A stretch of 64,000 nucleotides of DNA from Corynebacterium rhinophilum (GCF_030227225.1 NZ_JASPHQ010000009.1:30204-94203); one strand, 5' to 3'; shown: positions 39,397 through 48,681, counted from the stretch's first letter. Numbers and translations: made by a program. Notes: generated by a model not told the origin, from the sequence alone.

Positions 39397-39435
39397 TATT
39401 GCGACATGCGGGGGATAATATTCGTTTAGCTACAG

Positions 39436-39481
39436 AAAACCCCCGCCGCACGGGCCGAATGTGGCCCCTGCGTTGCGGGGG
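39436..39481 (-). terminator. Rho-independent terminator after lysA
   Basis: Long stem CCCCCGC-CGCA-GGGCC / GGCCC-TGCG-GCGGGGG, with small internal mismatches and a 6-nt loop, then TTTTC on the minus strand. It separates argS-lysA from hom-thrB. Confidence 0.88.
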
Positions 39482-39491
39482 TAGTACTGGC

Positions 39492-40829
39492 TTAATCCAC
39501 TTCCAAGGACAAAAGATCCTCGATGGTTTCGCGCCGCAACATGGGCTTGGTATTTCCCACGCGCGTGGCAACCACGGCTGGGCGCACCGCGCCGTTGTAC
39601 CGAGAGGACATCATGTACTGATACCCGCCGGTGGCCGCGAAAGCGAGCAAGTCCCCCGGCTGGATATCATCGGGCAATTCGCCTTCCTCCAACAGAATAT
39701 CGCCGGATTCGCAGTGGAAACCCACGATGCGCGAGGGCACCATCTCGCCGTCGCTAAAGCGGTTAACCAGGCGCACATCGTATTCGGAACCGTAGAGGGC
39801 GGGGCGAATATTATCGGACATTCCCCCATCGATGGAGATATACCGGCGCACCGGCAAATCGGCCTTGCCGGTTTCCACGTCCTTGACCGTACCCACGCGG
39901 TAGACAGTCACGGCAGACCCGGCCACCAAGGAGCGCCCCGGCTCCACGAGGAGGAACGGCGCCTTAATGTCGAGTTCTTCCGCAGTCTGGTCAACGGCCC
40001 GCAGCATGTCCTGGGCCACGCGGTCAATATTCAGGGCTTCCTCATAGGGCATATACGGAATACCAAAGCCGCCGCCCAAGTCCAGCTCGGCTAAGTCAAC
40101 GCCCAGCTCGGTGTGGATTTGACGGTAGAGCTCCAGCACGCGCTCGGCGGCGAGTTTGAAACCCTCGGCATTGAAAACCTGGGAGCCTACATGGCAGTGC
40201 AGGCCGCTCAAGTGGAGGTTGTTCACCTCAAGGCAGCGCTTCGCGGCGGCGAAAGCCGCGCCCGTGGCCAGGGAAATACCGAATTTCTGGTCCTCGTGCG
40301 AGGTAGCAATGAATTCGTGGGTATGCGCATCCACACCCGGCTTGACGCGAATCATTACCGGCTGCACCACGCCTGCCTCGCCGGCGATGCGGTTGAGCTC
40401 TTCGAGCTCCTGCTCATTATCGATGACCACGTGGCCCACGCCCGCATCCACGCACAGGCGCAGGTATTCCTCGTCTTTATTATTGCCGTGCGCCGTAATG
40501 CGCGCTGCCGGGAACTCTGCGGCGAGCGCAATCTTTAGCTCATTGAGCGCGGCAGCATCGAGGCACAGGCCTTCTTCGTTGACCCACTGCACGACCTTTT
40601 TGGAAATGAATGCCTTGGAGGCATAGTGCACGTGATCGGGTCCACCGAAAGCGCGAGCCATGTCTTGGCAGCGCGAGCGGAAGTCATCTTCATCGAAGAC
40701 GTACAGCGGGGTCTGAAATTCCTCTGCCAAATCCGGCAAGGGGACTTCCGCTACGGTAACTACGCCGTCTTCCTGGCGGCTCGCATTTCGCGGCCACACG
40801 TGGGCGGGAAGCTCATTGAAATCAGTCAT
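39492..40829 (-). CDS. lysA: Diaminopimelate decarboxylase
   Basis: A 445-residue PLP enzyme (fold III). The PLP lysine is Lys72 in [12 protein letters not shown], with the glycine-rich phosphate loop [12 protein letters not shown] and the catalytic Cys region [12 protein letters not shown]. It makes lysine from meso-diaminopimelate. The ATG follows the argS stop with no gap, the usual corynebacterial argS-lysA operon. Confidence 0.97.
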   Translation of the reverse strand: MTDFNELPAHVWPRNASRQEDGVVTVAEVPLPDLAEEFQTPLYVFDEDDFRSRCQDMARAFGGPDHVHYASKAFISKKVVQWVNEEGLCLDAAALNELKIALAAEFPAARITAHGNNKDEEYLRLCVDAGVGHVVIDNEQELEELNRIAGEAGVVQPVMIRVKPGVDAHTHEFIATSHEDQKFGISLATGAAFAAAKRCLEVNNLHLSGLHCHVGSQVFNAEGFKLAAERVLELYRQIHTELGVDLAELDLGGGFGIPYMPYEEALNIDRVAQDMLRAVDQTAEELDIKAPFLLVEPGRSLVAGSAVTVYRVGTVKDVETGKADLPVRRYISIDGGMSDNIRPALYGSEYDVRLVNRFSDGEMVPSRIVGFHCESGDILLEEGELPDDIQPGDLLAFAATGGYQYMMSSRYNGAVRPAVVATRVGNTKPMLRRETIEDLLSLEVD

Positions 40830-42482
40830 TTACATCTTCTCCGGTGCGCTCACGCCCACCATGGTCAAGGCATTGGACAGGACGACGCGGGATGCTTCCG
40901 CCAACGCGAGGCGTGCGCTGTGAATGGGCTGCTCTTCCTCCCCTGCCTTGGGCAAAACCTGGCAGGTGTCATAGAAACGGTGGAATACGCCAGCCAACTC
41001 TTCGGCATAGCGCGCCACGCGGTGCGGCTCGCGCAGTTCCGCGGCATCTGCCACCACTGCGGGGAACTCGCCCAGGGTGCGGATGAGGTCGCCTTCGCGC
41101 TCATGCTCCAGCAGGGAGAGGTCTGCACCTTCGGAGCTAACCCCCAACTCCGCCGCCTTGCGCCCGATCGAGCACAGCCGCGCATGGCCGTATTGCACGT
41201 AGTAGACAGGATTATCCGAGGACTGCGACTCCCACAGGCCCAAGTCGATATCGATGGACTGATCCACCGACGAGCGCACCAGCGAATACCGCGATGCATC
41301 AACACCGATGGCGGCAACCAAATCCTCGATGGTGATCACGGTGCCCGCGCGCTTGGACATGCGCACCGGCTTGCCATCGCGCAGCAGGTTGACCATCTGG
41401 CCAATGAGCACTTCGACGCCATCGGCGTCATAGCCCAAGGCGGCTGCCGCAGCCTTCAGGCGCGGGACATAACCGTGGTGGTCAGCGCCCAGCATGTAGA
41501 TATTGAGATCGTGACCGCGGTCGAATTTATCGGCCACGTAGGCGATATCGCCGGCGATATAGGCCGCATTACCGTCCGATTTCACCACGACGCGATCCTT
41601 AGAATCGCCATAATCGGTGGACTTTAGCCACCACGCATTGTCCGCCTCATAGAGGTGGCCTTCAGACTTCAGGGTCTCAAGCGCCTTGTCTACCGCCCCA
41701 GATTCAAAAAGCGAATTTTCGTGGAAGTAGACATCAAAATCCACGCCGAATTCATGCAGGGACTGCTTAATCTGCGCAAACATCATCTCCACGCCATCGG
41801 CGCGGAAGGCCTCTTGTACCTGCGCAGCATCGCCCTCGAGCGCGCTTGGATTCTTTTCCACAACCGCGTTTGCGATGTCGTGGATATAATCTCCGCCGTA
41901 GCCGTCCTCCGGCGTGGGCTCGCCCTTTGCGGCAGCAACAAGGGAGCGGGAGAAGCGGTCAATCTGGCCGCCGTGGTCGTTGAAGTAGTACTCGCGGGTG
42001 ACCTCTGCACCGGAAGCCGTGAGCACCCTACCCAGCGAATCGCCGACCGCGGCCCAGCGCGTACCGCCCAAGTGAATCGGGCCGGTGGGATTGGCAGATA
42101 CGAATTCCAGGTTAATCTTCTTGCCCGCAAAGGAATCATTGGAACCGTAGTCCGCGCCTGCCTGCAGAATCTGGGCAACAATCTCGCCCTGGGCAGCGGC
42201 GGCCAAGCGGATATTAATAAAGCCAGGACCGGCAATATCGGCCTCCGCGATAGCATCGTGCTGGGCCAATTTTTGTGCTAACCAGCCACCAAATTCGCGC
42301 GGATTCGCGCCGGCCTTCTTGGCCACCTGCAGTGCAAGGTTGGTGGCGTAGTCACCGTGTTCTGGGTTGCGGGGTCGCTCTACCGTGACAGATTCCGGCA
42401 ATACGGACGCGTCTAGGTCATGTTCTGCCATGACCTCGGTGGCGGATTCTTTAACTAAGGTGGCCAAATCAGCTGGAGTCAT
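40830..42482 (-). CDS. argS: Arginyl-tRNA synthetase
   Basis: A 550-residue class I synthetase. HIGH-type motif is [12 protein letters not shown] and KMSKS-type motif is VRMSKRAG; the C-terminal DALR anticodon-binding domain reads [14 protein letters not shown]. It charges tRNA-Arg, one of which is encoded at 47336. The start is the ATG at 42482 ([13 protein letters not shown]); a longer frame to 42551 lacks homology. There is no strong Shine-Dalgarno. Confidence 0.97.
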   Translation of the reverse strand: MTPADLATLVKESATEVMAEHDLDASVLPESVTVERPRNPEHGDYATNLALQVAKKAGANPREFGGWLAQKLAQHDAIAEADIAGPGFINIRLAAAAQGEIVAQILQAGADYGSNDSFAGKKINLEFVSANPTGPIHLGGTRWAAVGDSLGRVLTASGAEVTREYYFNDHGGQIDRFSRSLVAAAKGEPTPEDGYGGDYIHDIANAVVEKNPSALEGDAAQVQEAFRADGVEMMFAQIKQSLHEFGVDFDVYFHENSLFESGAVDKALETLKSEGHLYEADNAWWLKSTDYGDSKDRVVVKSDGNAAYIAGDIAYVADKFDRGHDLNIYMLGADHHGYVPRLKAAAAALGYDADGVEVLIGQMVNLLRDGKPVRMSKRAGTVITIEDLVAAIGVDASRYSLVRSSVDQSIDIDLGLWESQSSDNPVYYVQYGHARLCSIGRKAAELGVSSEGADLSLLEHEREGDLIRTLGEFPAVVADAAELREPHRVARYAEELAGVFHRFYDTCQVLPKAGEEEQPIHSARLALAEASRVVLSNALTMVGVSAPEKM

Positions 42483-42706
42483 GTGGCAAGAGTCTAGTTC
42501 ACTGCCCCGACACGTGCGAAAAGAAGCACTGGCTAACATTTCAGAGGGCAAAATTTACTCATTTTCTAGACCTCTTAGGCAAACCTATATTGCGATATAT
42601 ATTACAAAATATATGCTGGTAGAACGTGATTCACACTACATTTCACGTGATGAATGTGTAGGGTTAGTTACACCTCCATGACTTAAAAACTAATAAGGAG
42701 CACCGT
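42483..42706. promoter_or_regulatory. Divergent argS / lutABC promoter region
   Basis: A 224-bp gap with a very AT-rich stretch (about 42583-42616). TGGTAGAACGTGA (42617-42629) fully matches the LldR operator pattern TNGTNNNACNNNA reported for C. glutamicum lactate genes. ACGTGAT occurs twice (42624 and 42645), the second inside the 8-bp palindrome TCACGTGA. A probable -10, TAGGGT, is at 42659. Confidence 0.4.
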
Positions 42707-43492
42707 ATGCGCATTGCGCTTTTTTCTACTTGCATTGGTGACACCCTTTTCCCGGACGTCCAAAAGGCGACGGCATTGGTTCTCTCCCGGTTAGGTCACG
42801 AAGTTGTCCTTCCGGAGGAGCAAACCTGCTGCGGCCAGATGCACATCAACACCGGCTATCAAAAGGAAACGCTGGGGATGATCCGCTCTTATGCGGATGC
42901 CTTCGCAGATCCTTCCATTGACTACGTCGTGGCAGCCTCCGGTTCCTGCGTGGCAGCGGTTCGCGACCGCCACGAAAGCATTGCTGACCGCTTCGGCACG
43001 TCCGCCGATGTCGATGGCGCGCAAAAGACCGCACAAAAGACCTACGATCTCACCGATTTTTTGGTCGATATTGAAGGCGTGACCAACGTCGGCGCTTTCT
43101 TCCCACACCGCGTGACTTACCACTCCGCTTGCCACGGCCTGCGCTTCCTCAAGCTGGAAGACCGCCCCTACAAGCTTTTGCAAGAAGTCGAGGGCATCGA
43201 CTTGGCACCGCTAGCCAATAGCGAAGAGTGCTGCGGCTTCGGTGGCACCTTTGCCCTGAAGAATGCGGAGGTCTCACAGGCCATGGTCTCCGATAAGACT
43301 CGCCACATTAAAGACACCAAGGCTGAGTACGTGACCGCCGGTGACTCCTCCTGCCTGATGAATATCGGCGGCGCCCTGCACCGCCAGCGCTCCGGCATTC
43401 GCGCCCTACATATGGCAGAGATTTTGGCCTCCACGAAGGAACACCCGTGGCAGCCAGACTCCGCCGCTTACTCCAAGGAGACGATGCTCTAA
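42707..43492 (+). CDS. lutA: L-lactate utilisation protein LutA (Fe-S oxidoreductase)
   Basis: A 261-residue protein with the paired CCG domains of the LutA/GlpC family: EEQTCCGQMHINTG (Cys41-42) and SEECCGFGGTFALKN. It is part of the LutABC complex that oxidises L-lactate to pyruvate. A strong AAGGAG Shine-Dalgarno precedes the ATG. Its stop overlaps the lutB start by one base (TAATG). Confidence 0.95.
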   Translation: MRIALFSTCIGDTLFPDVQKATALVLSRLGHEVVLPEEQTCCGQMHINTGYQKETLGMIRSYADAFADPSIDYVVAASGSCVAAVRDRHESIADRFGTSADVDGAQKTAQKTYDLTDFLVDIEGVTNVGAFFPHRVTYHSACHGLRFLKLEDRPYKLLQEVEGIDLAPLANSEECCGFGGTFALKNAEVSQAMVSDKTRHIKDTKAEYVTAGDSSCLMNIGGALHRQRSGIRALHMAEILASTKEHPWQPDSAAYSKETML

Positions 43493-44997
43493 TGACCTCT
43501 TTCCTCGACACCACCCCACCACGCGCCCCTGAAGGCTACGGCAACCTGCGTGGCAGCAAGGCCTTCGTCCCGCTCGCGCACGTCGGGCTGAATAACGCTA
43601 CCCAGCGTCACAACCTGCAGCACGCGACCACCACCATCCGCCAAAAGCGCGCCAACACCGTGCAGGAAGTAGATGACTGGCAGCAGCTCCGCAACGCCGG
43701 GTCTGCCCTCAAAGAGGACGTCACCGCCCGCATGCCGGAATTGCTCGAGCAATTTGAAAAGGCAGTGTCTGACCGCGGCGGCATCGTCCACTGGGCCCGC
43801 GATGCCAAGGAAGCCAACGAGATCATTGAAGGTCTCATCCGCGAAACGGGTGAAACCGACGTGGTCAAGGTGAAATCCATGGCTACCCAAGAAATCGGCT
43901 TAAACGAGCACCTCGAAGAGGCCGGAATCCACGCCCAGGAAACCGACTTGGCAGAGCTCATCGTCCAGCTTGGTGACGATATGCCATCGCACATTCTGGT
44001 GCCCGCAATTCACCGCAACCGCGCGGAAATTCGCGATATCTTCGTCGATAAGATGCCCAACACGGATGACTCGCTGAAGGCCGAGCCCGCCGAGTTGGCC
44101 GAGGCATCCCGCCAGTTCCTGCGCCAGCAGTTCATGAAGGCCAAGGTCGCCATTTCCGGCGCCAACTTCGGCGTTGCTGAAACCGGCACCGTCAACGTCG
44201 TGGAATCTGAGGGCAATGGCCGCATGTGCCTGACGCTGCCGGAAACGCTGATTACCGTCATGGGCATCGAAAAGCTCGTGCCTACCTTCCAGGACCTGGA
44301 AGTCTTCCTGCAGCTGCTCCCCCGTTCCTCCACCGCGGAGCGCATGAACCCGTATACCTCCATGTGGTCCGGTGTGACAGAGGGCGATGGCCCGCAGAAC
44401 TTCCACATCGTCTTGCTGGATAATGGGCGCACCGCAGCGTTGTCTTCGCCCGTTGGCCACCAAGCACTGAAGTGCATCCGTTGCTCGGCCTGCCTCAATG
44501 TCTGCCCCGTGTACGAGCGCGCCGGCGGACACGCCTACGGCTCCGTGTACCCGGGCCCCATCGGTATCTCCCTGACCCCGCAGCTAACTGGCATGAAGGA
44601 CCACAACGATCCATCGGCTAGCTTGCCGTACGCCTGCTCGCTGTGCGGGCGCTGCGACGACGTGTGCCCGGTGAAGATTCCGCTTTCTGATGTCATCTTA
44701 GAAAACCGCCACCAGAAGGTCACCCATGCTGCCTCGCCGATCGAGCCAAAGCTGTTCAAGACGGTGCAGCTGCTCTGGGACAACCCGAAGATGTGGGATA
44801 AGGTCACCCACCTCGTGGCACTTGGCCGCGTGATGGGCGGATTCAACGGCACCATCGAGTCGCTGCCGCTGTTCATGTCCGGTTGGTCCGATGGCCGCGA
44901 TACCGCGATTCCGCCAAAGAAATCCTTCCGCCAATGGTTCGACTCCGAAGAAGGCAAAGAGCTGCTGTCCAATGCCCGTAAGGAGGCCTCCAAGTGA
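43492..44997 (+). CDS. lutB: Lactate utilisation protein LutB (Fe-S)
   Basis: A 501-residue protein of the LutB family. An LUD domain covers most of it (GANFGVAETGTVNVVESEGNG), followed by two ferredoxin-like clusters: CIRCSACLNVCPVY and CSLCGRCDDVCPVKIP. It carries electrons in lactate oxidation. I start at the ATG at 43492 (MTSFLDTTPPRAPEG). LutC overlaps its end by 4 bp. Confidence 0.96.
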   Translation: MTSFLDTTPPRAPEGYGNLRGSKAFVPLAHVGLNNATQRHNLQHATTTIRQKRANTVQEVDDWQQLRNAGSALKEDVTARMPELLEQFEKAVSDRGGIVHWARDAKEANEIIEGLIRETGETDVVKVKSMATQEIGLNEHLEEAGIHAQETDLAELIVQLGDDMPSHILVPAIHRNRAEIRDIFVDKMPNTDDSLKAEPAELAEASRQFLRQQFMKAKVAISGANFGVAETGTVNVVESEGNGRMCLTLPETLITVMGIEKLVPTFQDLEVFLQLLPRSSTAERMNPYTSMWSGVTEGDGPQNFHIVLLDNGRTAALSSPVGHQALKCIRCSACLNVCPVYERAGGHAYGSVYPGPIGISLTPQLTGMKDHNDPSASLPYACSLCGRCDDVCPVKIPLSDVILENRHQKVTHAASPIEPKLFKTVQLLWDNPKMWDKVTHLVALGRVMGGFNGTIESLPLFMSGWSDGRDTAIPPKKSFRQWFDSEEGKELLSNARKEASK

Positions 44998-45614
44998 GCG
45001 CAAAGCAAGACATCCTAAACCGCATTCGCTCGGCACAGAAGCAGGCTGGGCTGCCAGATCACGTCGATGTGCCCCGCGAATACCAGCGCGAAGGCACGCT
45101 GAATGATGATGAACTGCGCGAGATGCTGGTCGATCGCCTCGAGGACTACAAGGCGGAAGTCCACGTCACGGAGGAAAGCGATCTCAAAAAGACGCTGGAT
45201 TCCATCGTCAACGATCGCAACTGTAAGGACATCCGCTACGCCCCGGGCATGAATGCCGATCTTTTTGATGGCCTTCCGGCCCGCCCGGACGACGAGGAAG
45301 CGGATCCGCGCGAGCTTGACGATGCCGATGCCGTCGTCACCGAGTCCCTTGTGTCTTCTGCGCAGACCGGCACCATCGTATTGCAGTCCGATTCCCGCTG
45401 CGGCCGCCGCGCCTTGACGCTGGTACCGGACCGTCACATCTGTATCGTCCGCCGCGACGAGGTTGTCTACGGCATCACTGAGGTCATTTCCCGGATGAAC
45501 CCAGATAAGCCCGCAACGTGGATTTCTGGCCCTTCCGCGACCTCCGATATCGAGCTCTCGCGCGTTGAGGGTGTGCACGGCCCGCGCGATCTCATCGTGA
45601 TTATTGTGAAGTAA
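44994..45614 (+). CDS. lutC: Lactate utilisation protein LutC
   Basis: A 206-residue LUD-domain protein of LutC type. It has DAVVTESLVSSAQTGTIVLQ and the C-terminal SATSDIELSRVEGVHGPRDL, the typical end of the family. It completes the LutABC lactate dehydrogenase complex. The start is a GTG overlapping the lutB stop (GTGA), with an AAGGAGG Shine-Dalgarno at 7 bp. Confidence 0.95.
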   Translation: MSAKQDILNRIRSAQKQAGLPDHVDVPREYQREGTLNDDELREMLVDRLEDYKAEVHVTEESDLKKTLDSIVNDRNCKDIRYAPGMNADLFDGLPARPDDEEADPRELDDADAVVTESLVSSAQTGTIVLQSDSRCGRRALTLVPDRHICIVRRDEVVYGITEVISRMNPDKPATWISGPSATSDIELSRVEGVHGPRDLIVIIVK

Positions 45615-45622
45615 CGAGGCTA

Positions 45623-45666
45623 GGGTGCCGAGTTAGGGCACCCGCCGCGTGGCAATTACTGCCACG
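45623..45666 (+). terminator. Two hairpins after lutC
   Basis: GGGTGCC/GGCACCC (45623-45643) and CGTGGCA/TGCCACG (45648-45666) are two perfect 7-bp stems in a row, just after lutC. No T-run follows, so termination is uncertain. Confidence 0.4.
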
Positions 45667-45676
45667 AACCTGAAAG

Positions 45677-45731
45677 AAGCATAAGCTAACTCTGACGAAC
45701 GTTATAGGAGTCGGAGCTTTAGCTTATGCTT
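45677..45731 (+). promoter_or_regulatory. Long inverted repeat covering the start of the secreted peptidase gene
   Basis: AAGCATAAGCTAA (45677-45689) and TTAGCTTATGCTT (45719-45731) are perfect 13-bp inverted arms; CTCTGAC / GTCGGAG adds seven pairs (one wobble) further in. The ATG (45726) is in the right arm and the nearest GGAG (45713) in the stem, so an RNA hairpin would hide the start. A DNA operator is the alternative. Confidence 0.6.
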
Positions 45732-47282
45732 TCTTTTTCTCGAAAAATTTCTACCGTAGTCTGCGCTAGCGCCCTCGCACTGGGCGTGGCAGCCCCCACC
45801 GCCGCCGCGGCGGATCCAGAAATCACCTGGGAGGATTGCCCCGCACAGGTCAATCTGGATGGCGCCGAGTGCGGCCGGATAGAGGTACCTACCTACTACG
45901 ATAACCCCGAGGCCGGAACCATTAGCGTTGGTTTTGTCCGCGTACCTGCGGCACAACCAGACGCACGCCGTGGCGCGCTCTTTACCAACCCAGGTGGCCC
46001 TGGCGGTGACGCCTATTCTTGGGCTGGCAACGATGCCGTCGAATGGCCCGAAGAAATTCGCAACGAATGGGATCTGATCGGCGTCCAACCGCGCGGGCTG
46101 CCCGGTTCCACCCCGGTAGACTGCGCCGCCACCCCGAATTTCAATCCCATCGAGGCCACTACGCAGATCGGCAAGGCCACCCGCGATGCCTGCGAGCAGA
46201 ATACCCCTGGCTATACCAACTCTTTGACCACCTCAAATACCGCCCAAGACTGGGAGAAGGTGCGCCAAGCGCTGGGTGAGGAGGTCATCGACATCGCCGG
46301 CATTTCCTACGGCACCTATCTTGGCTCCGCCTACGCCACCCAGTATCCGCAGCACACCGGCAAGGTGCTGCTCGATTCCGGCATGAGCCCGCAGCTGGCA
46401 TGGAACGGCATCTTCACCTCGCAGCAACAAGGGTACGAAAATGCGCTGCACGATCTTTTCCAGTTCATCGCGGATAATGACGCCACCTACCATTTGGGCA
46501 CTACTGCACTCCAGGTCTATGAAAAGTGGTCGCAGAAAGTCGCCATGGAAGCCGGCGCCCACCCTACGGTCTTGCCACCGGATGCGAAAATCGGTGACCT
46601 TCCCCCAGGACTCGAATTCGCCGGCCAGCCGGGCGCGGACATCATGACCGCCACGGGTGAGCTGCGCGTGCAGGCAGAATTCCTCGCCAACAAGGCGCTT
46701 AACCCACAAGCGGATCAGCGCGCCTCTGTGACCTTAGGCAAGACCCGCGAGGTCGTTCCCATGCCCGCGCACTGGGATGAGTTTGCCAAGTACTTAAACG
46801 GCAGTAAGCCTCTCGAGGTCGTCGATGATCCGGAGCTTGCCCGCGCGGTGCAACAGCAAACAATCCAGATGATGAATATGCAGAATCTCATCGTCTGCAA
46901 CGAGAACACCGTCGCTGGTAACCCGTGGCTCTTCCCCACCTACCTGTGGTCCAACTTTGTCACCGGCGATATTTTCTCCCTGGTTAATTCCATGTACGGA
47001 TCTGGCGCCGGGTGCGGCGGACGCGGACCCGTTACCGGCGGGGCGCCACTCGATGGGTCGCACCTTGCCACAAAGCCGCTGCAAATCCAAGGCACGGGCG
47101 ATCCGCAGACCCCGTACCAGTACCACGCGGCCCTCTCCCAGCCCATGCAATCGCACGTCGTCACCGTCCACGGCCCCGGCCACGGGCACTTTGCGCTGGG
47201 TAATAAGGCCGTCGATGAGATTGGCGTGCACTATCTGCGCACCGGTGAGGTAACCACCGCTGACGCACCGGGCCTGATTTAG
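45726..47282 (+). CDS. Secreted alpha/beta hydrolase, S33 tripeptidyl-aminopeptidase type
   Basis: A 518-residue protein with a Sec signal (residues 1-29, ending TAAAA before DPE). The nucleophile is Ser194 in AGISYGTYLG, the oxyanion segment is NPGGPGGD, and the C-terminal TAP-like domain brings Asp (GTGDPQTP) and His (GPGHGHFAL). Cysteines are likely paired in disulfides. It probably removes tripeptides or similar from peptides outside the cell, as actinobacterial TAPs do; a lipase-like use cannot be excluded. The start region lies in a large inverted repeat. It ends 53 bp before tRNA-Arg. Confidence 0.85.
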   Translation: MLSFSRKISTVVCASALALGVAAPTAAAADPEITWEDCPAQVNLDGAECGRIEVPTYYDNPEAGTISVGFVRVPAAQPDARRGALFTNPGGPGGDAYSWAGNDAVEWPEEIRNEWDLIGVQPRGLPGSTPVDCAATPNFNPIEATTQIGKATRDACEQNTPGYTNSLTTSNTAQDWEKVRQALGEEVIDIAGISYGTYLGSAYATQYPQHTGKVLLDSGMSPQLAWNGIFTSQQQGYENALHDLFQFIADNDATYHLGTTALQVYEKWSQKVAMEAGAHPTVLPPDAKIGDLPPGLEFAGQPGADIMTATGELRVQAEFLANKALNPQADQRASVTLGKTREVVPMPAHWDEFAKYLNGSKPLEVVDDPELARAVQQQTIQMMNMQNLIVCNENTVAGNPWLFPTYLWSNFVTGDIFSLVNSMYGSGAGCGGRGPVTGGAPLDGSHLATKPLQIQGTGDPQTPYQYHAALSQPMQSHVVTVHGPGHGHFALGNKAVDEIGVHYLRTGEVTTADAPGLI

Positions 47283-47302
47283 TTCCCGAGCGGGAGATGC
47301 GC

Positions 47303-47308
47303 TAGAAT
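47303..47308 (+). promoter_or_regulatory. Probable -10 of tRNA-Arg
   Basis: TAGAAT, 27 bp before the tRNA, fits the corynebacterial -10. No clear -35. Confidence 0.35.
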
Positions 47309-47335
47309 CACATCGTTGGGAATTTTCCCAGCGAT

Positions 47336-47409
47336 GTCTCCGTAGCTCAGCGGATTAGAGCATCGGTTTCCGGTACCGAAGGTCGCAGGTTCGATCCCTG
47401 TCGGGGACA
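47336..47409 (+). tRNA. tRNA-Arg (anticodon CCG)
   Basis: A 74-nt cloverleaf. Acceptor GTCTCCG pairs with CGGGGAC (one G-T), D arm GCTC/GAGC, anticodon stem TCGGT/ACCGA with loop TTCCGGT giving CCG, and T arm CAGG-TTCGATC-CCTG. No CCA is encoded. It reads CGG codons. Confidence 0.95.
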
Positions 47410-47420
47410 CAAATTTTTAG

Positions 47421-47449
47421 CCCCTTCGCTTTTGCCAGCGAGGGGGTTT
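47421..47449 (+). terminator. Terminator of tRNA-Arg
   Basis: CCCCTTCGCT / AGCGAGGGG stem with one mismatch and a 6-nt loop, followed by TTT. Confidence 0.75.
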
Positions 47450-47475
47450 CAATATACGCCCCGTTTGCGGATTAA

Positions 47476-47526
47476 GTAGCCACCGGAGGTTCAGGAAGCC
47501 CTTACCATCCTGAACCTCCGGGCTAC
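47476..47526. repeat. Strong hairpin (19-bp stem) before a small membrane ORF
   Basis: CCGGAGGTTCAGGA (47483-47496) and TCCTGAACCTCCGG (47508-47521) are perfect 14-bp arms with an 11-nt loop. GTAGC/GCTAC adds five pairs outside, across a 2-nt bulge. No T-run on either side, so it is not an ordinary terminator. Confidence 0.75.
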
Positions 47527-47556
47527 CCCTCCAATTCTAAACGGAAGGATAAACCC

Positions 47557-47715
47557 ATGACCACACGAACTCTCTACTTCATCGCCCTGGCCCTACTAGC
47601 CATATCTTTGATCATCAACGTCATCAACGGGTTCGCTATCTTCAGCACCATCCTCACCGGCGTTGCGGTGGCTACACTTGGCTGTGCCACCTACAAGAAA
47701 GTGTGGAAAAAATAA
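47557..47715 (+). CDS. Small membrane protein, 52 residues
   Basis: ATG at 47557 with a GGAAGGA Shine-Dalgarno, ending TAA at 47713. The product starts MTTRTLYFIALALLAISLII and has two hydrophobic segments (about 5-23 and 28-44) with a basic tail YKKVWKK. No family is recognised. A good Shine-Dalgarno and hydrophobic pattern suggest it is real. It lies 30 bp after a strong hairpin and next to the toxin-antitoxin pair, so a small toxic peptide or a membrane cofactor are both possible. Confidence 0.55.
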   Translation: MTTRTLYFIALALLAISLIINVINGFAIFSTILTGVAVATLGCATYKKVWKK

Positions 47716-47800
47716 GCCCGCGAATCACGGACGCAAAAGCCGAGCGAAAATTGTGAGACGGGGCTAGGGCCAGCGCGTGGCAGGTGTCGCGGGCCCCGCT

Positions 47801-48229
47801 TTAATGTGAGTAAAGATCCCCATACTTAGTCTCTATCCATAGAACGTAGAAAATTCCACCGTCTTTCCAGCCAACGAATGGAAGGTTCTCTTGGTGCCGG
47901 AACACGCGGAATTTGGTTAGCTCTTGGAACTGCCTAGGTATTTGAGCTTTGATTTCGTTTTTTGGGATAAATTCCGAGCCGAGCCCGTGCCTGTGGTGAT
48001 TAACGAGATCTGTCCAAGAAATTAGTGAGCGTTTGTGCCATTTATCGAGGAATTCGCGGCGCATCCTATCGGTCATTTGCCCGAATCCCCATCCGCTCTG
48101 CAGAAACCTAGTGGACAGGAGCGGGTATTCGTTTGATGCCGCTCGTATTGCGCTCAAGACGCCTGTATCTGCACCACTGTGATTCTTCGAAACCGGGCGC
48201 GTGCCACGTCTCTTACTTTTCTTTGCCAT
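47801..48229 (-). CDS. Putative toxin of a Panacea-type toxin-antitoxin pair
   Basis: A 142-residue protein with a basic N-terminus (MAKKSKRRGTRPVSK) and a compact C-terminal half ending VGWKDGGIFYVLWIE and DLYSH. I do not recognise the fold with confidence. Evidence for toxin is the partner: it starts 2 bp after a Panacea-domain gene, the usual antitoxin-toxin order, and its size is typical. Base composition is AT-richer than flanking genes, suggesting transfer. Confidence 0.6.
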   Translation of the reverse strand: MAKKSKRRGTRPVSKNHSGADTGVLSAIRAASNEYPLLSTRFLQSGWGFGQMTDRMRREFLDKWHKRSLISWTDLVNHHRHGLGSEFIPKNEIKAQIPRQFQELTKFRVFRHQENLPFVGWKDGGIFYVLWIETKYGDLYSH

Positions 48230-48231
48230 AC

Positions 48232-48681
48232 CTAGTCGAAGTACTCTTTAAGGTCGGCATCAGAAATCTCAAGCCCCCGTTTTTCTTCAACGAAGTTTTT
48301 CTTCCAAGGTGACTCCGTATGGGTTTTATTACGTAAAGCCCACGCCGAATAGGGGCCATACTTATTCCATACGTCAATCAGGGTATCTTCTACAGGCCGA
48401 TAATCATCCCAATTGAAGTCATCAGAAATAAAAGTATCGGGGTCGATCGGGCTCTTACCGTACTTTTTAAGTTCGCGGTAGATGTCTACAACGACAGGTC
48501 CGTGGGCCCATGCTTCCATCCGTTCATTGAAGAGCGGCACCCCTCCGGAGGCTCGCATGTAAAGGCCCTTTGCGTAGTAAAGAAGCTTTTGAATTTTCAG
48601 CGGTGTGAGCTCGGCTTCTTCGGTTTCTTCAGCCCAAGCTACGAGCCATTCTGCGATTTGATGAGCAGTGTATTGCTTCAT
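48232..48681 (-). CDS. Panacea-domain (DUF4065) antitoxin
   Basis: A 149-residue protein with the Panacea/SocA-like pattern: TAHQIAEWLVAWAEE, LTPLKIQKLLYYAKGLYMRA, PLFNERMEAWAHGPVVVDIY and the ELKKYGKSPI segment. This domain is an established antitoxin in many two-gene systems with unrelated toxins. A near-perfect AGGAGGTG Shine-Dalgarno precedes the ATG. It is directly upstream of the putative toxin and the pair lies near tRNA-Arg, between core genes. Other Panacea proteins are phage-linked adaptors, so antitoxin function is likely but not proved. Confidence 0.82.
   Translation of the reverse strand: MKQYTAHQIAEWLVAWAEETEEAELTPLKIQKLLYYAKGLYMRASGGVPLFNERMEAWAHGPVVVDIYRELKKYGKSPIDPDTFISDDFNWDDYRPVEDTLIDVWNKYGPYSAWALRNKTHTESPWKKNFVEEKRGLEISDADLKEYFD

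Noticed and set aside
42576..42594. DtxR-like iron box TTAGGCAAACCTATATTGC upstream of lutA
   Set aside because: Only about 11 of 19 positions agree with the DtxR consensus, too few for a claim.
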